This document shows positions 45,699 through 52,850 of a stretch of DNA of 64,000 nt, one piece after another (within the stretch, counting starts at the first letter, position 1; every line of letters starts with the position of its first letter). Under the pieces are notes generated by a model. The model searched no databases. It was not told where the DNA came from and was given only the letters and a program-made list of their open reading frames with translations. Origin of the DNA: Oscillospiraceae bacterium (GTDB lineage: Bacteria > Bacillota > Clostridia > Oscillospirales > Ruminococcaceae); contig WQXO01000001.1 in NCBI GenBank assembly GCA_009784825.1, positions 189,599 to 253,598 on the forward strand. Direction: 5' to 3'. The position numbers and the translations under genes are program-made.

Positions 45699-45731
45699 GG
45701 ACAGTTTACAATTGACAGTGGACAGTTTACA
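45699..45731. repeat. GGACAGTTTACA direct repeat
   Basis: Two 12-base copies (45699-45710, 45720-45731) are separated by ATTGACAGT. Related to the TCAATTG repeat inside the flavoprotein gene. Confidence 0.6.
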
Positions 45732-45837
45732 GTTAATGTCATATACATACATTATGCAACTTTTATACATCGTAAAATCCTGAAAAAGGCGGCATTTTTA
45801 CAATAATTGTAGTTTCCCTTTAAATATAATTAATAAA

Positions 45838-45874
45838 ACGCGTGCGCGCGCGTAAAATCCGAATAATGTATAAT
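45838..45874 (+). promoter_or_regulatory. alternating CG tract and -10 box upstream of the 72-residue gene
   Basis: ACGCGTGCGCGCGCGT (45838-45853) is a perfect purine/pyrimidine alternation. TATAAT follows at 45869-45874 with no good -35, so the CG tract occupies the -35 position. It might be a protein-binding site or Z-DNA-prone sequence. Confidence 0.45.
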
Positions 45875-45896
45875 TGCATAAAATAATGGAGGAAGC

Positions 45897-46115
45897 ATGC
45901 TTAATAAAATTCAAGAAGACGACAAGAAAAAGAAAAAGCCGGTTGACGACGAACCGGACGATATGGAAGAATATATGGAGTTTCAGGTGCAAGAGCCGAT
46001 TAATAAATCGAGCAGTGTTTTCGACAAAAACGCATTTAACAAGACCGGCGGCATCAATACAGAACCGTCGGTCTTCGATAAAAAAGCGTTGTTTAATACT
46101 AATACATCAAAATAG
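45897..46115 (+). CDS. 72-residue charged protein with a repeated SVFDK motif
   Basis: The ATG at 45897 follows GGAGGAAGC. The product has a Lys cluster (DDKKKKKPVDDEPDD), an acidic middle and two copies of a short motif: SSVFDKNAFNK and PSVFDKKALFN. It is predicted mostly disordered. No family is recognised. It converges on the second AAA+ gene, whose stop lies 9 bases away with no terminator between. Good ribosome site, TATAAT box and motif duplication argue that it is real. It may be a small scaffold or adaptor of the injection locus. Confidence 0.6.
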   Translation: MLNKIQEDDKKKKKPVDDEPDDMEEYMEFQVQEPINKSSSVFDKNAFNKTGGINTEPSVFDKKALFNTNTSK

Positions 46116-46124
46116 TTTCGGGAT

Positions 46125-48434
46125 TTATAGAACTAAATGTGCGTAGGGTTCAAAGTCAGAGCGGGTGAACACCTTACCTGTTTTTACGAATTCGTAGCGG
46201 ATTGCCTGTAAGTAGTGTTTCATGCCGACCTCGCCTTTAGCTTTCGGGTCACCTGCGGCAAGGAATGCGGCGTTGAGAATACAGTTTTTGATGTTACCGC
46301 CCACGAACTCAAAGCGTTCTGCAAGGAAACGCACGTCAACATCCTCAGCGAGAGGGGTGTTCTTCGGGATAGTGGCGTTCCACAGGATTTCACGAGTGTC
46401 CGGGTCGGGGAACTGGAATTCCACGATGAACTTCATTCGACGGAAAAACGCCGGGTCAATGTTGTGTTTGTAGTTAGTGGCGAGAACCGATACACCGTCA
46501 TACGCCTCGACTTCTTGAAGAAGCAGAGCGGTTTTATTGTTGGCACTTGCTTGACCCGAGCCGCCATCGTCCGAACGCTTGGCGAACAGGGTGTCACATT
46601 CGTCGAAGAATAATACGACGTTACATTTTTTGGCTTCACGGAAAATCATAGAAATGCTTTTCTCAGTTTCACCGACATATTTATCAACTACTTTTGACAA
46701 GTCTACACGGTATAACTCAAGATTAAGTGCGTTGGCTAAAACCTGTGCACACATGGATTTACCTGTACCGGGGGCCCCGAACAGCAGAACCGACAGTCCC
46801 CGTCCATACGGATACTTGCGGTTGTAATCCCACTCCTCATAAACCTGCTTGCGGAAACGCATTTGGTCACAAGCGTATTCAAGCGATTGCCGCTGGTCTG
46901 CGGACATGACAATATCATCCCAGCTGTAGGTCGCTTTGATTTTAGTAGCCTTTTGGGTCAGCTCATGGCTCATTTGATTGTAGCAGGCTTCAAAAAGCTG
47001 AGCCCTCGGAATCCTCTCGAATTTCTTCATGGCGGCGAGGCTTTTCGACATACGTAACGCACTCTTTATTTTTCCCGCAGTGAATAGGAATTTCGTTGCC
47101 ATTTCGGGAAGCTCCACATCATCGTCAAGGTCATATGGCTTTGAATAGTATTCCCATAATTTATCACGCTCACGGTTGTTGGGGGTGGGCATTTCAAGGG
47201 CGGTATAGTCAAGCGTAGTCATTTCACGCATGGGAAGTTTTTCACGGCTGGCGGTGAATACTGTGACCTCGGCGGCGGTCAGCTTATTAAACGCCAAGTC
47301 CATATACCCGAAGAATTTCTCTTTCCCGTCCTCACGGTAAGACAGATTATCAAGGCAGCAGCAAGCGTCCAACAGCATACACTCCCGGATGACTGACCAG
47401 ATGGCTTTGTCAACAAAAGCGAAATCATAGGAAAACAGCTTCAGCCCGTCAATGGCTATACAGGATAGCTCTTTCTCGGAACAGAAGTGTTTGATTGTGA
47501 ATTTCCTGCCGCTTCCCTCGTCCCCGAATAAAGCGAATATTCGTGTTCCGTCGTTGTAGGAAATTGTGAGTGCGTCGAGCTGTTCTTGGTTTGCGATGAA
47601 TGGGTCTAATTCTTTTCCGTCGGTCAGCAGGGAGAAAAACCTCCTGTAATTCTCGTCGATTGCGTTCGGGTTTTTCCCGAACAGGAAGTCTATCAGGCGT
47701 TTGTCGGGGGAGATGACCGTAGAAAACGGCATAGCGGGGTTGACCCTTAAATCGAACAGGGGTTGAAGCTGTTCGAGGGCGTGTGACATTTCCCCGTATG
47801 AAGCGGTGATTGAAAAGTCAACACCGTAGAACACCCTTGCCGCTGATTCAAAAGTGGGTGCGGACAATTGTCCGTTTTGGTTGACCACCTGAAACACCGA
47901 TGAATAGTTCGTTTGTGTGGAACTCAAAATAGCACACGCAAAGCAGAACACCGAGAAATTACTGAGTTCCAACTTTTCGCAGAGCTTATAAAACGGCATG
48001 TTGATGTTCTTGTGCTTTTTGACGGTCAGCTTTGCCCGCTGAATTATGTAATCCATCATGGTTTCGACAGGCAAATGCACATCTTCTGCGGAAATGCTGT
48101 GGTTCTCTTCGGCGAAATCGGCGAATATATCGTCCATCAAGTCGTCGTGTTCCTCTGCGGGAGCGTCCTGCGTTTTTGCGGTTTCGAGGTTATTGCCTGT
48201 TGACTTAAATGAAAAATCCGACAAGTGTTTTTGACACAAGCCGTGAGCAATTTCAATATCGGGGTAAAGCACGTTTTTATATCCGCCCTTGTCTGAGGCG
48301 AACAACCCCATCATGTCTTTTAAATAACGCTGGAGGCGTTCGTCAACACATGCGAACAGGTATGACGAAAACTGTTCATAGCTGTCGAAAGGTTTTTTAA
48401 TCGATTTTTCTGAGAAAAATTCAGATACGTTCAT
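46125..48434 (-). CDS. CIS-associated AAA+ ATPase, copy 2
   Basis: The 769-residue paralog of 40491-42653. The N-domain (about 1-290) carries an extra acidic insert (EEHDDLMDDIFADFAEE near 95). A degenerate first ATPase module has GDEGSGRKF. The active module has Walker A GAPGTGKS (near 550), VDLSKVVDKYVGETEKSIS, Walker B VVLFFDECDTLF, sensor VLATNYKHN and FFRRMKFIVEFQFPDPDTRE. AAAGGAGGAG precedes the ATG. It begins 15 bases after the response regulator ends, so the two form one leftward transcript. Copies are clearly diverged, so they may serve different steps or cargos. Confidence 0.88.
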   Translation of the reverse strand: MNVSEFFSEKSIKKPFDSYEQFSSYLFACVDERLQRYLKDMMGLFASDKGGYKNVLYPDIEIAHGLCQKHLSDFSFKSTGNNLETAKTQDAPAEEHDDLMDDIFADFAEENHSISAEDVHLPVETMMDYIIQRAKLTVKKHKNINMPFYKLCEKLELSNFSVFCFACAILSSTQTNYSSVFQVVNQNGQLSAPTFESAARVFYGVDFSITASYGEMSHALEQLQPLFDLRVNPAMPFSTVISPDKRLIDFLFGKNPNAIDENYRRFFSLLTDGKELDPFIANQEQLDALTISYNDGTRIFALFGDEGSGRKFTIKHFCSEKELSCIAIDGLKLFSYDFAFVDKAIWSVIRECMLLDACCCLDNLSYREDGKEKFFGYMDLAFNKLTAAEVTVFTASREKLPMREMTTLDYTALEMPTPNNRERDKLWEYYSKPYDLDDDVELPEMATKFLFTAGKIKSALRMSKSLAAMKKFERIPRAQLFEACYNQMSHELTQKATKIKATYSWDDIVMSADQRQSLEYACDQMRFRKQVYEEWDYNRKYPYGRGLSVLLFGAPGTGKSMCAQVLANALNLELYRVDLSKVVDKYVGETEKSISMIFREAKKCNVVLFFDECDTLFAKRSDDGGSGQASANNKTALLLQEVEAYDGVSVLATNYKHNIDPAFFRRMKFIVEFQFPDPDTREILWNATIPKNTPLAEDVDVRFLAERFEFVGGNIKNCILNAAFLAAGDPKAKGEVGMKHYLQAIRYEFVKTGKVFTRSDFEPYAHLVL

Positions 48435-48449
48435 TATTCTCCTCCTTTA

Positions 48450-49139
48450 CTAAATATCGCAGAATATGTATCCCGCACCTCTTACGGTTTCGATAATTCC
48501 TGTGTGTGCCGAGTCGATTTTTTTCCTTAGGTTTGATATATGTACCATTACTGTTCTTACATCACCGTGGCTTTCACTTTCCCACACATAATTGTATAAA
48601 TCGTTGTACAGCAGTAAAGTCTCGGGGTTTTCCGACATGTATAGAAGCAGTGAGTATTCAATTGAGGACAGGTTGACCTCCTTACCGTCCTGAATTACTC
48701 TTCGTCTTAACGTGTCAATCGTGAAGCGGCGGAACTCTCTTAACGGGCCTGTCTGCTTCTTGTCTTCCACCGGCTGTGCTTTAAACCGCCGAATGTTCGC
48801 ATCAATGCGGGCTAACAGCACATCGAAATTAACAGGCTTTGTGACATAGTCGTCACCTCCGCAGTTGAGGGCGTTGATAATGTTATTGCTGTCGTCAAGG
48901 CAGGAGATGAATATTACGGGGTATGAGCAGACCTCCCTCACTAATCGGCACAGCTTGTCTCCTGTGTTGTCGGGGAGCATCATGTCCATTAAAATCAAAT
49001 CGTATTCATTTTGCTTGAGCAGCTTCTCCGCACTTGCGGCATCGTAAGCAATGTCGCTGGTGTAGCCTGCATGAGTTAAATTAATCTGGGTTATGTTGGC
49101 TAAGTCATAGTCGTCCTCTACGATAAGAATATGGCTCAT
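48450..49139 (-). CDS. OmpR-type response regulator
   Basis: The 229-residue regulator has a receiver domain (HILIVEDDYDLANI, phospho-Asp in YDLILMDMMLPDNTG, GGDDYVTKPVNFDVLLARI) and a winged-helix DNA-binding domain (FTIDTLRRRVIQDGKEVNLS, ESHGDVRTVMVHISNLRKKID, VRGAGYIFCDI). All conserved residues are present. It is co-transcribed with the second AAA+ gene from a consensus promoter at 49178-49206, and a short histidine kinase gene diverges from the same gap. It probably controls the injection locus, perhaps by binding in this intergenic region. Confidence 0.92.
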   Translation of the reverse strand: MSHILIVEDDYDLANITQINLTHAGYTSDIAYDAASAEKLLKQNEYDLILMDMMLPDNTGDKLCRLVREVCSYPVIFISCLDDSNNIINALNCGGDDYVTKPVNFDVLLARIDANIRRFKAQPVEDKKQTGPLREFRRFTIDTLRRRVIQDGKEVNLSSIEYSLLLYMSENPETLLLYNDLYNYVWESESHGDVRTVMVHISNLRKKIDSAHTGIIETVRGAGYIFCDI

Positions 49140-49177
49140 AATCGGCTCTCCTGATTTTTAAAAATATTGTCTTTATT

Positions 49178-49206
49178 ATTATACTATAGATTTTATAAAA
49201 TGTCAA
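49178..49206 (-). promoter_or_regulatory. consensus promoter of the regulator/AAA+ transcript
   Basis: On the minus strand, TTGACA (49206-49201), 17 bases, TATAAT (49183-49178), a perfect match. The spacer holds the palindrome TTTTATAAAA. Confidence 0.8.
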
Positions 49207-49230
49207 TTATTGTCGAAAGGTTTTTGTATT

Positions 49231-49989
49231 ATGTTTATAAAGAGAAAAGTTTATAATGAAATGAATGAGCGGATTGTCGCTTTGGAGAAAGAGCGTGAGG
49301 AGATTCGTGCCGAAAACAATCGTGCGTTGGTTGATTTTCACAGTCACGTGTCCCATGAAATCCGTGTGCCTATTTCCATTATTTTAGGATACGCTGATTT
49401 GCTGAAGGGAAATCTGATTACCGATGAGAATGTACGTAAGGAGTATATGTTAAAGATATGCGACCGTGTGTCTTATATGAACGACCTCATGAATTTGCTG
49501 TTGGCAGAGGCACGTTCCGACACGAATGTGTATAAAATGATTACTGCGGTGGTAGATATTGCGGCACTTGTTAAACAAATCGCCTCCGATATTGAGCCTG
49601 CCGCCGCAAGAATAGGGATAGCTGTTCGGGTGACGGGGGCGAGTGAGCCGATTTTGATACAAGCCGATTCGACACGGCTGACTAAGGCGTTTTATAATAT
49701 TCTTGAGAATTCTATGAAGCATATGGGCGGTAAGGGTGAGATTAATATAACCGTGTCGCACTCCGGCGGGAATGTGTTGGTTGTGTTCAAGGACGACGGG
49801 AAAGGCGTTAATAATGAGGAGCTTGAGCGGGTGTTTGAGCTTAGTTATAGCTGCGGAAACACCCCCGGGAGCGGTCTGGGACTGCATTTGGTCAAGTTAG
49901 CAATAGACGCTCACGGCGGCGAGGTCTTCGCAAAAAGCAGCCCCGGCAACGGCATGGGAATCTATATTTGCCTGCCCGAAAAACAATGA
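49231..49989 (+). CDS. soluble histidine kinase
   Basis: The ATG at 49231 (MFIKRKVYNEMNERI) follows CGAAAGG. A TTG 21 bases upstream is the alternative. The 252-residue kinase has no TM helix and no sensor domain beyond a short coiled coil (about 8-35). HisKA has FHSHVSHEIRVPISIILGYADLL. HATPase_c has FYNILENSMKHMGGKG, VVFKDDGKGVNNEELERVF and GSGLGLHLVKLAIDAHGG. All catalytic boxes are intact. It is divergent from, and probably partners with, the response regulator at 48450-49139. Its signal must come from another protein; the membrane proteins of the next operon are candidates. Confidence 0.9.
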   Translation: MFIKRKVYNEMNERIVALEKEREEIRAENNRALVDFHSHVSHEIRVPISIILGYADLLKGNLITDENVRKEYMLKICDRVSYMNDLMNLLLAEARSDTNVYKMITAVVDIAALVKQIASDIEPAAARIGIAVRVTGASEPILIQADSTRLTKAFYNILENSMKHMGGKGEINITVSHSGGNVLVVFKDDGKGVNNEELERVFELSYSCGNTPGSGLGLHLVKLAIDAHGGEVFAKSSPGNGMGIYICLPEKQ

Positions 49990-50118
49990 AAATTGTAACT
50001 TTATCAAATCTTTAGAATTCTTTTAATAAACCTTTAAACATTTTGTCTTAATTTATGTTATTATTTTAAGCAGAGTGTTTTTTTAGTCATTAATTTATTT
50101 ATATACGGGGGATTTTAC

Positions 50119-51909
50119 ATGAAGAATAACCAATTACTGCCTTTTGAACGTAATCGTTATTATGCGGGAAAGCTGTTGACCTCTGCTGATTTCTTAGCGG
50201 AGCAGACCTATTTAAACAACAAACGACGGTTTATTAATTCGCTTTTGTTCGGGCCGGGCATCGTTTGCGGGTTGTCGGTGTATAACCTTGATGATTTATC
50301 CGTGATGATTGAATCGGGGGCTGCCATTGACAAATCCGGGCGGGAGTTAGTTCTCGAAAACTCAACCGTCAAGAAGCTGTCTGCCATGGAGGGGTATAAC
50401 TCCCTTGAAACCGAGGAGGTTTGCCTGTGCTTCAAATACGCTGAGGAGGAAACCCAGTCGGTGTATTCCATAAACGTCGAGGGCGACAACGGGAGCGAGT
50501 ATGAGCCTAATCGAATTCGTGAGTCGGGGACGCTGTTCCTCATCGACAAGGCAAACATGCCGGTTGATTTCGCTATGGAATCGGAATTCCTTGTTACTGC
50601 AAACCTGTATTCCGACGAGGACTATTCCATTAATATATCCATGCCTGCGATTGTTTCGTGCGGGTGCCGTGTTCGTGTTGTTGTTGAAATAACCAAGATT
50701 TCCGACACAGCGAAACCGGTTTCTTTAAACTGCACCTTGCAGACTCCTGCTTTCACCAACGATTACGGCGAGCATGAGCTGATGATTAAGGCTGACGAAA
50801 TTCTGCCCGCAAAGGAACAGCCTGTAGTAATTTCATACTGGCTTAATGCACAGGAATATGAGGTTAAGGACACCATGATTATCGTGAAGTCTAACTTTGC
50901 GAAGATTAACGTGGGTTCGACCGATATGCGTCTGCCGGACAATTTTATTATGAAGGTTATGCTGTCTAAGGATTCTGCTGTTGATTTAATCGAGCGGGAG
51001 ATTGCTAAAGTCAGCCTTGAAACAAAGTCTATGCAGATTTCCGAGGATTTCATCAGGTTAGCCGACATAACAATTCAGCGAACAAATAATTCTTACATTA
51101 TCGACAGCATTGACGAAAACTCTGCCAAGCAGTTCATCAGAACCGCCTCTGCCGAAACCCAGAGAAGAGAATACGGCGAGTGGTTTTCCTCTGTTTCGGG
51201 CAGTTCTAAGCAGGGAGTGAGAACCGAGTATTCCCCCTTGTCGCCTGCTGTGCTTCCCGAGCCGGTGTATGCGTCCGGCGTGTGTGAGATTTCGTTGGGG
51301 AACGACAGCAAAAAGGGCAGCATTGTTTATTCTGATGAGATTATGCACGGGTTAGGCAAAGGTAATGTACATGTGAGTGTGGGGTTTGAATACTTAGCGG
51401 AGGATAAAAAACTCCAGAATACTGCCAAGAACACCATTTACGGTAATGCCACTTTGTTCAATGACAAGGAGCTGCCGATTGCTTATGCTGATACAGCCAT
51501 AAAAGTTATGAACGACCGAGGCAGTTTTATGGTTGCGGCAAGGCTGATTCGTGATACCAACTATGTTGTTATTCCTTTGAGGTGGGTTGCTGTTAAACTG
51601 CCGAGCGGTGAAGAGCAGACCATGTTAAGGCATGTCACCGATAAGTCGATTTCTGCTGTTCAGCCGACTGTGGTTATCGGAACTCGTGAAAGCCATTTCT
51701 TTGATGTTCATTTCAAGAACATGGCACCTGTTACGCTTAATTATATGCTTACGGAAAGCGATTCCGGCACCATAACCGCTGACGGTATATACACTGCTCC
51801 GGGTAAAGAGGGCGTTTATGAAATTCTGATTTCCTGTGCAGAAATGCCGATGATTAGAACCTACGCCTACGCAGTGGTCAAAAAGAAAGGCTTAGAAGAC
51901 AACAATTAA
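50119..51909 (+). CDS. conserved CIS-locus protein of unknown function, 596 residues
   Basis: The start region (FERNRYYAGKLLTSADFLAEQTYLNNKRRFINSLLFGPGIVCGLSV, residues about 9-55) and ESGAAIDKSGRELVLE match a conserved beta-rich N-terminal domain that I associate with contractile-injection loci, without a firm family name. Later parts are beta-rich (AYAVVKKKG end; TVVIGTRESHFFDVHF; GTITADGIYTAPGKEGVYEI, an Ig-like module near 555-585). It could be a baseplate or fibre-associated part. GGGGG precedes the ATG by about 8 bases. It opens the long rightward operon that reaches the sheath gene. Confidence 0.65.
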   Translation: MKNNQLLPFERNRYYAGKLLTSADFLAEQTYLNNKRRFINSLLFGPGIVCGLSVYNLDDLSVMIESGAAIDKSGRELVLENSTVKKLSAMEGYNSLETEEVCLCFKYAEEETQSVYSINVEGDNGSEYEPNRIRESGTLFLIDKANMPVDFAMESEFLVTANLYSDEDYSINISMPAIVSCGCRVRVVVEITKISDTAKPVSLNCTLQTPAFTNDYGEHELMIKADEILPAKEQPVVISYWLNAQEYEVKDTMIIVKSNFAKINVGSTDMRLPDNFIMKVMLSKDSAVDLIEREIAKVSLETKSMQISEDFIRLADITIQRTNNSYIIDSIDENSAKQFIRTASAETQRREYGEWFSSVSGSSKQGVRTEYSPLSPAVLPEPVYASGVCEISLGNDSKKGSIVYSDEIMHGLGKGNVHVSVGFEYLAEDKKLQNTAKNTIYGNATLFNDKELPIAYADTAIKVMNDRGSFMVAARLIRDTNYVVIPLRWVAVKLPSGEEQTMLRHVTDKSISAVQPTVVIGTRESHFFDVHFKNMAPVTLNYMLTESDSGTITADGIYTAPGKEGVYEILISCAEMPMIRTYAYAVVKKKGLEDNN

Positions 51910-51952
51910 CGATTAACCCATTATTAATTGTTAATTATTAATTATTAATTGT
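51908..51952. repeat. ATTAATT-type microrepeat tract
   Basis: ATTATTAATTGTTAATTATT-type units lie between the 596-residue and 283-residue genes. The GTG of the next gene follows the tract. Confidence 0.55.
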
Positions 51953-51970
51953 TTAGGGTGGTGAGGCAGG

Positions 51971-52822
51971 GTGATTTATCGTACAGGTGATATGGCACTT
52001 TATACCGTTCGTGATGTGTTTAAGAACGCCGTCAACGATGTTGTAATCTGTCAAGACCAAGCCTCGCAGGCTCGCCCGTATTATGTTTTAGTTGCGGTTA
52101 AGGAGCGGGAAACCGCTAAGGCGTTATTGTCAATCTTTCAAAATAACGCTCGTGACATGGAGGAAGAACCGTATATCGCTTGTTTTTCTCATGGAGAGCA
52201 GCTGTGTTATCTTTTCCCCTATCACATTGAGCGTAATCTTGAGGCGTTTTCCGAGGGGCAGATTAACTCTCCCGTTGAAAGGGAGCGGGTTTGCATTAAT
52301 ATAACGCTTGCCTGCCTTTCCTCGCCTTTGCCTTATCCGCTGTTGTATTTGTTGTTAGACCAGAAGCAGATTCATATAGAAAAGGATAACACGGTTTTTT
52401 TCACACCCTATTTCGATTTAAGGGAGCTTGACCCGAAAACAGACGAGTCCGCTTGTGCGGTGAGATGTGTTTACTTATTGATTGATATTCTGCAAAAGCA
52501 AAGCAGGAAACCGCTTAAGAGCCTAAACCTGCTCCATAAAAAACTGCTGTCACGTTCATACAAGTGCTTCACCGAGGTTTATCGTGACATTCGGATTACT
52601 GCATTGCCCGAAAAGAAGCCAAAGCTGTTCAGAAGGCTGCGGGCGTGGTGGGGGCGGAACAAGGATTTGCTGTTCAAAATTATTTTAGTTGTGAGCGTTT
52701 TTTGTACAATTGTTGCGTTGACCATGCTTATGAGTTATTTGATATTCGGTGATTTTTCGTTGTTTAGGCTGTTAGGCGGTTCAATCGACAAAATCGGCAC
52801 TGAGGAAATAAACACAAAGTAG
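51971..52822 (+). CDS. pseudokinase-like protein with a C-terminal TM helix
   Basis: The GTG at 51971 with GGTGAGG upstream is taken as start; an ATG at 51992 is the alternative. The 283-residue protein has about 230 cytoplasmic residues laid out like a protein kinase that has lost its motifs. A VAVK-like strand (YYVLVAVKERETAK near 37-50) is followed by a hinge-like GEQLCYLFPYHIERNL. A catalytic-loop-like QIHIEKDNTVFFTPYFDL (near 133-150) lacks the HRD and DFG residues. One TM helix (about 234-258) and a 25-residue outer tail follow. The plan (pseudokinase, then TM) resembles EssB/YukC of type VII secretion, but homology is not claimed. Confidence 0.6.
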   Translation: MIYRTGDMALYTVRDVFKNAVNDVVICQDQASQARPYYVLVAVKERETAKALLSIFQNNARDMEEEPYIACFSHGEQLCYLFPYHIERNLEAFSEGQINSPVERERVCINITLACLSSPLPYPLLYLLLDQKQIHIEKDNTVFFTPYFDLRELDPKTDESACAVRCVYLLIDILQKQSRKPLKSLNLLHKKLLSRSYKCFTEVYRDIRITALPEKKPKLFRRLRAWWGRNKDLLFKIILVVSVFCTIVALTMLMSYLIFGDFSLFRLLGGSIDKIGTEEINTK

Positions 52823-52850
52823 AAATATCAGACGAAGGGGATTTACGGCG

